Of a stretch of 64,000 nt of DNA, positions 26,390 to 34,462 are shown piece after piece; position 1 is the first letter of the stretch; each line of letters opens with the position of its first letter. The position numbers were made by a program, and so were the translations under genes. Source of the DNA: Microbacterium paraoxydans (lineage in GTDB: Bacteria > Actinomycetota > Actinomycetes > Actinomycetales > Microbacteriaceae); the NCBI RefSeq assembly GCF_019056515.1, contig NZ_CP064873.1, positions 992,001 through 1,056,000 on the forward strand, in the 5' to 3' direction. The notes beneath the pieces were generated by a model that did no database searches, was not told the DNA's origin, and was given only the letters and a program-made list of their open reading frames with translations.

Positions 26390-27247
26390 TCAGTCGCGGA
26401 GGAGGCGCGTCGCCTGACGCGTGCGCTGCAGGGCGTCGACGGTCTCGGCGTACCGGCGCTTGGCGACGCCGATGAACAGGCAGTCCACGAGGGCGAGCTG
26501 GGCGATCCGGCTCACCATCGCCCCGGCGCGGAAGGTCGACTCGCGCACCTCGGTGAACAGGGCGTGGTCGGCGACCTGGGCGAGCGGGGAGTCCTTCACG
26601 GAGGTGACGGCCACCGTCGTCGCGCCGTTGGCGACGGCGGCTTCGAGGAACCGCACCGTCTCGATGGTCGACCCGGCGTGCGAGAACCCGATAGCGACGG
26701 TCGTGCCCACGGGGAGCACGGCGGCGGCGATCGCCTCGTGGGGGTCGGAGAGGACGTGGGCGTTGCGGCCGACGCGGAGCAGCTTGTGCGCGAGGTCCTC
26801 CGCGACGAACTGGCTGGCGCCGATGCCGTACAGAAGGATGCGGTCGGCGCCGTCGATGGCCGCGACCGCCGCCGTCAGCACGGCGAAGTCGAGCTGTCCG
26901 ACGGTCTCCTCGATCGCGAGGAGTTCCAGGGCGGCGAGCTTGGAGACGGCCTCCTCCAGGGAGTCCTCGTCGGAGATCTCGGAGCCGTAGGCGCCGCGGG
27001 CGGAGAACTGGGCGGCCTCCTTGCCGAGCTCGGTGGCCAGGGCCATGCGCAGCGGCGCGTATCCGGTGAAGCCGATCGCCCGACAGAATCGGACGACGGA
27101 CGCGACCGAGGTGTGGCACTCCGTCGCGAGCTCGCTGATCGTCTTGTCGATCACGAGGCTCGGGTTCTCCCGCACGGCGGCCGCGACGCGGGCCAGGGAC
27201 GGGGGCAGGGTCGCAGCGGCGGCTTCGATCGTCGACTGGATGCTCAC
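26390..27247 (-). CDS. MurR/RpiR family regulator with SIS domain
   Basis: 285 residues. An N-terminal HTH_6 (about 1-78, CHTSVASVVRFCRAIGF) precedes a SIS sugar-phosphate-binding domain (about 125-255, LLYGIGASQFVAEDLAHKL). The GTG start has GGAGGATACC directly upstream. It is divergent from a BadF-type kinase and murQ, so it likely controls MurNAc/GlcNAc recycling in response to an amino-sugar phosphate. Confidence 0.9.
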   Translation of the reverse strand: MSIQSTIEAAAATLPPSLARVAAAVRENPSLVIDKTISELATECHTSVASVVRFCRAIGFTGYAPLRMALATELGKEAAQFSARGAYGSEISDEDSLEEAVSKLAALELLAIEETVGQLDFAVLTAAVAAIDGADRILLYGIGASQFVAEDLAHKLLRVGRNAHVLSDPHEAIAAAVLPVGTTVAIGFSHAGSTIETVRFLEAAVANGATTVAVTSVKDSPLAQVADHALFTEVRESTFRAGAMVSRIAQLALVDCLFIGVAKRRYAETVDALQRTRQATRLLRD

Positions 27248-27276
27248 GGTATCCTCCGGAACGGCGGAACGGGATG

Positions 27277-27300
27277 GTAAATTCTTTTCAGCGAGTTTAC
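27277..27300. promoter_or_regulatory. Inverted repeat between murR-like gene and kinase
   Basis: GTAAA (27277-27281) and TTTAC (27296-27300) flank a 14-bp AT-richer core in the divergent promoter region. It is a plausible RpiR-family operator. Confidence 0.4.
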
Positions 27301-27349
27301 GTGTTGTGTAGTCGCTTTTCTTTCTTTCCGCCGGATCCGAGGAGTGCCG

Positions 27350-28240
27350 ATGAGCGAGACGACCGCCACCGTCGACCTCGGCAAGTCCCGCTGCCGCCTC
27401 GTCGTGCACGGCGCGACGGCTGGGGAGCGCTCCGGGCTCGGAGCCCCGGGCCTCGCCGCGGCGGGCGGAGTGGAAGCGGCGCTCACCGCGATTCTCCCGC
27501 TGCTCGACGACGTCGGGCGCATCGACACGCTCGGCGTGGGGGCGGCCGGCGCCTGGTTCGCCCCGGAGGCGGCCGCGGAACTCGCCGCCGCGCTCGCCGC
27601 ACGGACCGGCGCACGCGTGGCCGTGGCGTCGGACGTGGTCACCGCCCATGCGGGCGCCCTCGACGGCGCGGCCGGCGTGCTGCTCATCGCCGGCACCGGA
27701 GCCGTGGCGCTGGGCGTCGACCCCTCCGGAGCGCGTCTGGTCGACGGCTGGGGCCCCGAGCTGGGCGACTTCGGCAGCGGATCCTGGCTCGGCCGGGAGG
27801 CGTTGCGCGCCGTGCTCCGTGCCCACGACGGGCTGGCCGCGCCCACCGCTCTCACCGCGGCGCTCGCCGCCCCCGTCGGCCCGCCCTCGGCCGTCCAGGC
27901 CTGGCTCGCCGCCGACGGAGCCCTCGCCCGCCGCCTCGCGACCCTCGCGCCCCTCGTGCTCGCCGCGGCCGCAGACGGCGACGCGGTCGCCATCGGGATC
28001 GTGGACGAGGCCGTCCGGCTCCTCGCGGCGACGACCGCTGCGGCCGCCGGCGCGACAGCGGACGTCGTGTTGCACGGCGGCCTCACCGACCACGACGGCT
28101 TCCGCGCCACCCTGACCCGCGCCCTGGAGACGAGCGGCCACCGCGTCGTCCGCGCGCGAGGCGGCGCCATGGACGGGGCCCTGCTGCTGACCCGTCGCCT
28201 CGACCTCCCCCATGAAAGGTTCGTGCACCGTGCCGAATGA
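27350..28240 (+). CDS. BadF/BadG-type sugar kinase (GlcNAc/MurNAc kinase-like)
   Basis: 296 residues of the ASKHA ATPase fold: phosphate-1 motif TATVDLGKSRCR at the N-terminus, phosphate-2 region LLIAGTGAVALG near 125 and GWGPELGDFGSGSWLGREAL near 145. The family includes N-acetylglucosamine and MurNAc kinases. GAGGAG precedes the ATG at 27350. It overlaps murQ by 11 bp, so its likely role is phosphorylating recovered MurNAc or GlcNAc for the etherase pathway. Confidence 0.82.
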   Translation: MSETTATVDLGKSRCRLVVHGATAGERSGLGAPGLAAAGGVEAALTAILPLLDDVGRIDTLGVGAAGAWFAPEAAAELAAALAARTGARVAVASDVVTAHAGALDGAAGVLLIAGTGAVALGVDPSGARLVDGWGPELGDFGSGSWLGREALRAVLRAHDGLAAPTALTAALAAPVGPPSAVQAWLAADGALARRLATLAPLVLAAAADGDAVAIGIVDEAVRLLAATTAAAAGATADVVLHGGLTDHDGFRATLTRALETSGHRVVRARGGAMDGALLLTRRLDLPHERFVHRAE

Positions 28241-29162
28241 CCCCCGTTTGACCACCCTCCTCGCCGAGCTCGCGGGCCTCGACACCGAGGCCTCCACCAC
28301 CGAGCGCGGCGACCTCGACCTGCTGAGCACGACCGAGCTCGTCGAGCGCATGAACGCCGAGGACCGGCGCGTGCCCGAGGCCGTGGCCGGTCGCGCGGCG
28401 GAGATCGCGGCGGCGGTGGACGGCATCACGGAGCGGTTCCGCCGCGGCGGTCGCCTCATCTACATCGGTGCGGGCACGGCCGGCCGCATCGGCGTGCTGG
28501 ACGCGAGCGAGTGCCCGCCCACCTTCGGCACCGACCCGTCGATGGTCGTGGGGCTCATCGCGGGCGGGGAGACGGCCATCCGCTCGGCGGTGGAGAACGC
28601 GGAGGACGACGACGAGGCCGCGGCCCTCGCTCTGCGCGACCTCGACCTCACCGACCTGGACACGGTGGTGGGGATCTCGGCATCCGGCCGCACGCCCTAC
28701 GTCATCGGCGGGCTGCGGTACGCCCGGGGCCTCGGCGCGCTCACGGTGGCGATCGCGTCGAACGCCGGGTCGGCGATCGGCGCGGAGGCCGAGATCGCGA
28801 TCGAGGTCGTCACGGGGCCGGAGTTCATCTCGGGCTCCACGCGGCTGAAGTCCGGCACGGCGCAGAAGCTCGTCGTGAACATGCTGACGACGCTCTCGAT
28901 GATCAAGCTCGGCAAGACGTACCGCGGGGTCATGGTCGACCTGCTGGCGACGAACGAGAAGCTGCACGCCCGCTCGATCCGCACGGTGTCGCAGCTCGCG
29001 GGCGTCGACGTCGACGCCGCGTCCTCCGCGCTGGAGGCCGCGGACGGCTCCGTCAAGCTCGCGCTGCTCCTGCTCGCGACCGGAGCGTCCGCCGAGACCG
29101 CCGCGGCGGCACTGGCGGACGCCGACGGCATCCTTCGCGACGCGATCGCCGCCCTCACCTGA
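28230..29162 (+). CDS. murQ: N-acetylmuramic acid 6-phosphate etherase
   Basis: 310 residues from GTG 28230 (ATG 28212 possible), close to the usual length. The hallmark region begins RLIYIGAGTAGRIGVLDASE and a second conserved block is SGSTRLKSGTAQKLVVNML. It cleaves the lactyl ether of MurNAc-6-phosphate to GlcNAc-6-phosphate in the cytoplasm. Translationally coupled to the kinase and divergent from an RpiR regulator, the trio is a compact cell-wall recycling operon inside an otherwise catabolic region. Confidence 0.95.
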   Translation: MPNDPRLTTLLAELAGLDTEASTTERGDLDLLSTTELVERMNAEDRRVPEAVAGRAAEIAAAVDGITERFRRGGRLIYIGAGTAGRIGVLDASECPPTFGTDPSMVVGLIAGGETAIRSAVENAEDDDEAAALALRDLDLTDLDTVVGISASGRTPYVIGGLRYARGLGALTVAIASNAGSAIGAEAEIAIEVVTGPEFISGSTRLKSGTAQKLVVNMLTTLSMIKLGKTYRGVMVDLLATNEKLHARSIRTVSQLAGVDVDAASSALEAADGSVKLALLLLATGASAETAAAALADADGILRDAIAALT

Positions 29163-29183
29163 GTCGGTCGTCGCTCTCCCCGC

Positions 29184-29241
29184 GGTGGGGGATGCGAAAA
29201 GCTCCTGCCCGGAACGATCGGGGCACCTTTTCGCACCCGCG
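29184..29241. repeat. Divergent solo copy of the 58-bp palindrome / convergent terminator
   Basis: GCGAAAAG (29194-29201) pairs with CTTTTCGC (29227-29234), and an inner CCCG/CGGG stem is present. Aligned over 58 bp it resembles the array-1 units (GAAAA, CCTGCC-GGA, GGGGC, TTT). It lies between the convergent murQ and amine oxidase genes and could terminate both. Confidence 0.5.
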
Positions 29242-29266
29242 ACGGCGCGGCACCGCCGGGCGGTCG

Positions 29267-31252
29267 CTAGTGGCTGCAGGCGCAGGAGTCGCCGCCGCAG
29301 CAGGAGGTCGCCGTCGCACCGCCGTGCGCCTGGGAGGACTCCGGCACGTCCATGGCCGGGTTCTGGTCGAGGAAGCCGTAGGGCTTGAACCAGAATCCCG
29401 CGTAGTCCACGGGCATGATCGGCCAGTCCTCCGGCCGGGGGAAGTGCGTGAGCCCGAAGGTGTGCCACAGCACCATGTCCTCGCCGTCGATCCGGCGGTC
29501 GCCGGCGGTGTACTCCGGGAGGCCGGCGCCGCCCTGGTGCGCGTTGGGATAGCGCCCGGCCGGCCAGATCTGGCCGTGCTCGTACCGGGTCGCCCAGAGG
29601 TGCTTCGTGGCGAAGGCCGCGCGCGCCGCGACGGACGACCCGGTGTCGGCCATCAGGAGAGCGGTCGGCTCCGGCACGAGGTGATAGGCGGTCGGGCGGC
29701 CGACGTGGTTCGTCCGCGAGGCGCTCTGCACCTCCCACACCCGGGCGACGGAGGAGTCGGCCTCGCGCTGGGCGGCGTGCTCGGTCTCCAGCACCGTCTC
29801 CGACCAGGTGAACGCGTTGCCGAACGGGTTGTCCGGCCCCATCGGTACCCGCTGCGCGTCCACCTCGACGAGGCGGTTGTCCTGGCCGTCGATCGCCACG
29901 TCGAGGCGCGCGCAGAACAGGTGCTGGTGGACCGGGGCGAAGACGCCCGGGGCGAGCTCGGTGGCGTGCTTCTGGCGGACCCCCGGCTCTCCGGCACCGG
30001 CGAACACGATGCCCGTGGCCTTGGCGACGACCTCGATCGAGCCGTCCAGGCCGAAGTTCCAGTAGAAGCCGTAGTCGTAGTTGCCGATGGTGGAGAAGTA
30101 CGAGACGACGAAGCGCCGTGAGCGCCGCACGTCGGAGCGTCCGGAGAGGTCGGTGTGCTTCCAGAGGATGCCGAAGTCCTCCTCGTGCATGCAGATCACG
30201 TTCGGGATGCGCACCGGGTGGCCGTGGTCGTCGGCGACGTAGCCGTCGAGGTACCGGATCACACCGAGGCAGTCGCAGCCGAGCTCCAGGTGGTTGGCGT
30301 TCTTGCCGAGGAGGTACTCGCCCGCGTCGAAGTAGCTGATCCAGAAGCGCCCGGGGGCGGTGTCGCCGTAGGGCACGACCATCTCCGGCACGCTCGCCCG
30401 GTGCAGCACGGAGCGCCCCTGGAACGACACGTCATGCAGGACGAGACCCTCGCGGGCGTTGAAGCCCACGCGCATCGACCAGCCCTCCCACTCGACGAGC
30501 GAGCCGGACACGCCGAAGCTCGGCCCCTCCGGCTGGGTGATCTCGATGGGCTTCAGCGTCGTCCGTGCCGCGCCCTGCACCTCCGGGTAGTAGTTGCCGT
30601 GTCCGGCCGGGACCGGCACGTCGCCCTCGTCCTCGACGCGGATCACGCTGTCCGTGGTGAGGTCGATGTGCACGATCAGCCCCTCGACGGGGTGCGCCCA
30701 CGGGGAATCCTGCTCGTCGTATCGGAGGAAGGTGAGGGACCGGATCACGCGGCGGCCCACCTCGTCGGCGCGGCCCGTGTAGCCCGGGGCCAGGGGGGAG
30801 CAGAAGGCGAGGGGCATGTGGTCCGTCAGGCCGCGGCGGCGCATGGCCGCCTGCCATTCCGGGGACGACTTGGCGATGGCCTCGGCCCGCTCGTACTCCT
30901 CGAACAGGTACTGCGGCTGGCCGTAGGGCGGGGCGTCGTTGGGCACCCGCTCCTGGCGCACGACCTCGCCGCGGGTGATCGAGACGATCACCTCGGTCGC
31001 GACGCCGGTGGCCGTGTCGAGCAGCGTCACGTCCACCCGGCGGTCGATGGGGGAGCCGGGGCGCCAGGCCGCGAGCTCCTCCTTGGTGGCTTCGTCGGGG
31101 AGCAGCATGGGCACGCGGGTGGTCGCCGTCAGCAGGCCGGCCGCGTCGAGCACCGCGCGCGCTGCGGCGATCTCGGCGCCGGTGAGCGGATCGAGCGGAT
31201 GCGGAGCGGCGATGGGCTCGAGGGAGACGGGCTGCGGGGAGTGCGGGGACAT
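29267..31252 (-). CDS. Copper-containing primary amine oxidase
   Basis: 661 residues. The topaquinone motif NYDY gives the precursor Tyr at 392 and the catalytic base is Asp 309 in YFDAGEYLLG. Copper ligands are HQH (about 440) and the His in LWHTFGLTHF (about 604). It oxidatively deaminates primary amines (tyramine, phenylethylamine type) to aldehyde, ammonia and peroxide. No signal peptide is visible. The C-terminus ends SCCGGDSCACSH, a Cys-rich tail outside the catalytic fold. I start at 31252 (MSPHSPQPV) with GAGGT upstream. A 17-bp palindrome shared with the TetR promoter lies just before it. Confidence 0.93.
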   Translation of the reverse strand: MSPHSPQPVSLEPIAAPHPLDPLTGAEIAAARAVLDAAGLLTATTRVPMLLPDEATKEELAAWRPGSPIDRRVDVTLLDTATGVATEVIVSITRGEVVRQERVPNDAPPYGQPQYLFEEYERAEAIAKSSPEWQAAMRRRGLTDHMPLAFCSPLAPGYTGRADEVGRRVIRSLTFLRYDEQDSPWAHPVEGLIVHIDLTTDSVIRVEDEGDVPVPAGHGNYYPEVQGAARTTLKPIEITQPEGPSFGVSGSLVEWEGWSMRVGFNAREGLVLHDVSFQGRSVLHRASVPEMVVPYGDTAPGRFWISYFDAGEYLLGKNANHLELGCDCLGVIRYLDGYVADDHGHPVRIPNVICMHEEDFGILWKHTDLSGRSDVRRSRRFVVSYFSTIGNYDYGFYWNFGLDGSIEVVAKATGIVFAGAGEPGVRQKHATELAPGVFAPVHQHLFCARLDVAIDGQDNRLVEVDAQRVPMGPDNPFGNAFTWSETVLETEHAAQREADSSVARVWEVQSASRTNHVGRPTAYHLVPEPTALLMADTGSSVAARAAFATKHLWATRYEHGQIWPAGRYPNAHQGGAGLPEYTAGDRRIDGEDMVLWHTFGLTHFPRPEDWPIMPVDYAGFWFKPYGFLDQNPAMDVPESSQAHGGATATSCCGGDSCACSH

Positions 31253-31268
31253 CGTTGACCTCACTATT

Positions 31269-31285
31269 TTCGAGCGAATGCTCAA
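31269..31285. promoter_or_regulatory. Putative TetR operator at the amine oxidase promoter
   Basis: On the minus strand TTGAGCATTCGCTCGAA, 17 bp upstream of the oxidase start. It matches the site at the TetR promoter (TTGATCGGTCGCTCAA) at the core TTGANCNNTCGCTC. Confidence 0.6.
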
Positions 31286-31355
31286 GAAACGGGTTGGCAC
31301 GATGATACGACGGCGTGCACGGGTGCACAACCGTGGCGTGTGGGCGATGTCGAGG

Positions 31356-31940
31356 TCAGCGTCGCCAGGGAGCGAGGATGCTGTCGAGGACCGCGAAGTG
31401 CGCCTCCGGCGTCTGCGGCTCCGTGACCTCGACGACCTGCTGGCCGTAGGTGATCGAGCGCAGGAGGGCGAGGAGGTCGCCGGTGGGGGTGTCGGGGCGC
31501 AGCTCGCCGTCGGTCGCCGCCTCGTCCAGGGCCTCCCGGATGCTGTCCTGCCACGTCGCGAGAGTCGGCGCTCCGGCATTGGGGGCCGGGGCGAGAGTGG
31601 CCAGGCGCCCCCAGAAGCCGACGACCACGTGCGCCTCGGTGCGGGTGCGCTCGTCGACGGGGAGCACCTCGCCCATCAGGGCCCGCAGGCGGGCGAGTCC
31701 GCGGAGCCCGGTCGTGGCTGCGGCGATGCGCTCGTCGGTGCGGCGGGTGACCTCGGCCGCCGCGGCGCGCACGACGTCGTCGAAGCCGTCGAAGTAGTGC
31801 CACAGGGAGCCGGTTGCGACGCCGAGCTCCTTCGCGACCGCCCGCGAGGACACGCTCTCATGACCGTCCCTGGCGGCGACGACGAGCAGCGCGTCGGCGA
31901 TCTGGCGGCGACGCTCATCATGGTCGACGATGCGGGGCAC
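31356..31940 (-). CDS. TetR family regulator (probable amine oxidase regulator)
   Basis: 194 residues from GTG 31940, which aligns its N-terminus (PRIVDHDERRRQ) with the TetR at 46.8 kb; ATG 31958 would add six residues. The HTH contains VAKELGVATGSLWHYFDGFDD. The C-terminal domain is helical. Its stop is about 100 bp upstream of the amine oxidase start. The same palindrome occurs at its own promoter and at the oxidase promoter, so it likely controls both. Confidence 0.88.
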   Translation of the reverse strand: MPRIVDHDERRRQIADALLVVAARDGHESVSSRAVAKELGVATGSLWHYFDGFDDVVRAAAAEVTRRTDERIAAATTGLRGLARLRALMGEVLPVDERTRTEAHVVVGFWGRLATLAPAPNAGAPTLATWQDSIREALDEAATDGELRPDTPTGDLLALLRSITYGQQVVEVTEPQTPEAHFAVLDSILAPWRR

Positions 31941-31978
31941 GTGCTCATTGTGTCGCATTGCGACCGGGTCTCGCTTTT

Positions 31979-32000
31979 TTGAGCGACCGATCAATATACT
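31979..32000. promoter_or_regulatory. Divergent promoters with overlapping TetR operator
   Basis: TTGAGCGACCGATCAA occupies 31979-31994. A + strand -10 box TATACT (31995-32000) lies 7 bp before GTG 32007, and a - strand TATATT (31993-31998) serves the TetR gene. The operator touches both promoters. Confidence 0.6.
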
Positions 32001-32006
32001 TCGGCT

Positions 32007-32546
32007 GTGGACCTCCTGCTCCCGGCAGCATCGTGGCTGATGGCGGCGGCGGCGCTCGTGTCGGCCGGCGCCTGCCTCGCTGCGCGCCGTGCCGTGCCGT
32101 GGCAGGGACGCCAGGCGGCAGTGGTGATGGCGTCGGGGATGCTGCTGATGGCCGCGGGGGTCCTCGACGCGCTGGGCGACATCATCTGGGGTGCGTTGCT
32201 GCTGCTCTCGGCCATGCTCGGGACGATGGGGGTGCGCGGAATGCCGTCCGCGCCCGCGTGCTGCCACCGGGCGCTGGGCTCGCTCGTGATGGCGGCGTGC
32301 ATGTTCGAATCCGCCTCGACCCCGGGGTCGGTCGCCGGCGTCGAGGCCGCTCTTGGTCACGGCGGGCATGGTCTCGGCGGTGTGCTCTCGGCGTTCGTGC
32401 TGGTGGGTGCTCTCGGGGTCGTCGGGTGGGCGTTCGCGGCCTCGTGGCGCCGTTCCGAGCTGCACCGCGGGGGAGCGGCGCGGTCGCTGACGGTCGAGTC
32501 CTGGGCGATGGCCGGCGGTGTCGTCGTGATGTGCGCCGGGATGTGA
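32007..32546 (+). CDS. Small integral membrane protein of unknown function
   Basis: 179 residues with about five hydrophobic segments, a CC pair (PACCHRAL) and a His/Gly patch (GHGGHGLGG) in a loop. I do not recognise a family. The GTG start is seven bases after a TATACT -10 box, consistent with a leaderless transcript. It is divergent from the TetR gene with a shared operator, so it may be induced together with the amine oxidase; transport or copper handling would be speculation. Confidence 0.65.
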   Translation: MDLLLPAASWLMAAAALVSAGACLAARRAVPWQGRQAAVVMASGMLLMAAGVLDALGDIIWGALLLLSAMLGTMGVRGMPSAPACCHRALGSLVMAACMFESASTPGSVAGVEAALGHGGHGLGGVLSAFVLVGALGVVGWAFAASWRRSELHRGGAARSLTVESWAMAGGVVVMCAGM

Positions 32547-32582
32547 TCGTGGAGCGTGAGGGAGGTCCGCTACCGTGAACGC

Positions 32583-33248
32583 ATGCCCCTCGCCCTGATC
32601 ACCGGTGCCGCCCGCGCGAACAGCATCGCCGCCGGCATCGTCCCGCGCCTGCGCGCCGCGGGGTGGACGGTCGTCACCAGCGATCTGCGCGACGCCGACC
32701 ACCCGGCGGACCTGTCGACGCCGGACGGCCCCGCATCCCTCGTGGCGGAGGTGAATGCACAGCACGGTCCGATCTCGGCGCTGATCCTCAGCCACGCGCA
32801 CGATGTCGAGTCCGGAATCCTCGACACCACGGCGGAGAGCTTCGACCTGCACGTCGCTGTGAACGCGCGGGCGAGCCTGCTCCTGATCGCAGCGTTCGCA
32901 CGCCAGGTCGGCGAGGACGGCGGCGCGATCGTGGCGCTCACGAGCGATCACGTCACCGGCAACCTCCCGTACGGCGCTTCCAAGGGCGCGCTCGATCGGC
33001 TCGTCATCTCCGCCGCCCGCGAACTCGGTCCGCGCGGCATCTCCGCGAACGTGCTGAACCCCGGCCCGATCGACACCGGCTGGATGGATGACGAGACCCG
33101 CACCTCCCTGGGCGAGATGACGCCGCTGGGCAGGCTCGGGCGACCCGCCGACATCGCCGCCGTCGTCGAGTTCCTCGTCTCAGAAGAGGGGCGATGGATC
33201 TCGGGTCAGCTCCTGCAGGCGGACGGCGCCTTCTCGGCCCGCTACTGA
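32583..33248 (+). CDS. SDR family oxidoreductase with atypical cofactor loop
   Basis: 221 residues. The catalytic YGASK and upstream TSDH Ser are present, and the C-terminal GRWISGQLLQADGA matches SDRs, but the normal TGxxxGxG loop reads TGAARANSIA, lacking two glycines. It may still bind cofactor differently, as enoyl-reductase-like SDRs do. The ATG at 32583 lies six bases after TACCGT, suggesting a leaderless start. Its 3' end overlaps the convergent MFS gene by 7 bp. Confidence 0.82.
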   Translation: MPLALITGAARANSIAAGIVPRLRAAGWTVVTSDLRDADHPADLSTPDGPASLVAEVNAQHGPISALILSHAHDVESGILDTTAESFDLHVAVNARASLLLIAAFARQVGEDGGAIVALTSDHVTGNLPYGASKGALDRLVISAARELGPRGISANVLNPGPIDTGWMDDETRTSLGEMTPLGRLGRPADIAAVVEFLVSEEGRWISGQLLQADGAFSARY

Positions 33249-34462
33249 CTGCGGGCCGCGGGCCGGACGAAGGCCCAGGCGGCGAACGCCGCTGCCGCAG
33301 CCGCGACCGTCATCGTCACGGCCATCGTGATGGCCGTGGTCCCGCCGAGACCGGCGGCCACGGGGGCCAGCACGGGGCCGAACAGGAATGTCGCCATCCC
33401 GAGAAGGGCCGAAGCGGTGCCGGCACGGACTCCGTGATGGGCGAGCGCCAGCGTCTGACCATTGGGCCCGCCGATGCCGGAGCACAGCATGAACGCGACC
33501 AACGCGATGACGACACCCCTCATGCCGACGCCCAGAAGCGCCAGCACGAGGAAAGCCGTCGTCACCAGGAGCGTCGCGGTGATCCCGCCCAGGTAGACGC
33601 GCAGGGGCCCCCAACGCCGCACCACGAGTCGGCTCAACTGGCTGCCCGCGATACTCGCCAGGGCGCCGGCCGCGAAGGCGACGCTGAACTCCTGCGGGCT
33701 GAGACCGAACTCGTCCTGCAGCACGAACGACGACATCGACAGGTAGGTGAAGAACGCGACACCGCCTCCGGCCGCGGCGCACAGCACGGCGACGAAGAGC
33801 CGGTCGCGGACGACCGCTCCGGCGTGCGCGCCCCAGACCCGGAGGCCCCCGCGGTGACGGGCGGATGGCGACAGGGTCTCCGGCAGGGCGAACACCACCA
33901 CGAGCAGCAACAGCACGCCGACCGCGGACAGCACCCCGAAGATCCCGCGCCAGTCCATGATGCGGGCGAGCTGACCGCCCACCACCGGCGCGATGATCGG
34001 GGCGGTGCCCGAGACGAGGAACAGCAGCGAGAGCATGCGGGAGAGCTCGACCCCCTCGAACTGGTCGCGGGCGATCGCCAGGCAGATCACGATGCCCGCC
34101 GATCCCGCCAGCCCCTGCAGGAAGCGCGCGACGAGCAGCAGCTCGATGTTCGGAGCGACGGCGCACACCGCGGAGAGCACCGCGAACGCCGCGACGCCGA
34201 CCAGCAGTGGCAGGCGTCTGCCCAGCCGGTCGCTGAGAGGACCGGCGACGAGCTGCCCCAGGCCGAGGCCGATCATGCACGCCGACATCGTCACCTGCGC
34301 CAGGGCCTCGGTCGTGCCGAGCGACGCCGCGAGCTGGGGGAGCTGCGGGAGGTAGAGGTCCATCGACAGCGGACCGAAGGCTTCCAGCATGCCCAGCACC
34401 AGCATCGCCCGCAGAGTGCCCATGCGGGGCCGCGGGGCGTCAGCGGCGAACGGAAGACTCAT
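33242..34462 (-). CDS. Bcr/CflA-type MFS drug exporter
   Basis: 406 residues with 12 membrane helices. FGPLSMDLYLPQLPQLAASL near residue 30 and the DRLGRR loop are typical of the Bcr/CflA (DHA1) subfamily of proton-driven exporters. The ATG overlaps the upstream esterase stop as ATGA, so it is the last gene of a long operon and may export a product or toxic substrate of the pathway. Confidence 0.88.
   Translation of the reverse strand: MSLPFAADAPRPRMGTLRAMLVLGMLEAFGPLSMDLYLPQLPQLAASLGTTEALAQVTMSACMIGLGLGQLVAGPLSDRLGRRLPLLVGVAAFAVLSAVCAVAPNIELLLVARFLQGLAGSAGIVICLAIARDQFEGVELSRMLSLLFLVSGTAPIIAPVVGGQLARIMDWRGIFGVLSAVGVLLLLVVVFALPETLSPSARHRGGLRVWGAHAGAVVRDRLFVAVLCAAAGGGVAFFTYLSMSSFVLQDEFGLSPQEFSVAFAAGALASIAGSQLSRLVVRRWGPLRVYLGGITATLLVTTAFLVLALLGVGMRGVVIALVAFMLCSGIGGPNGQTLALAHHGVRAGTASALLGMATFLFGPVLAPVAAGLGGTTAITMAVTMTVAAAAAAFAAWAFVRPAARSQ

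Noticed and set aside
29184..29241. Pure Rho-independent terminator only
   Set aside because: It may terminate transcription, but 58-bp alignment to the palindrome family is good enough to list it also as a divergent copy; I kept both readings.
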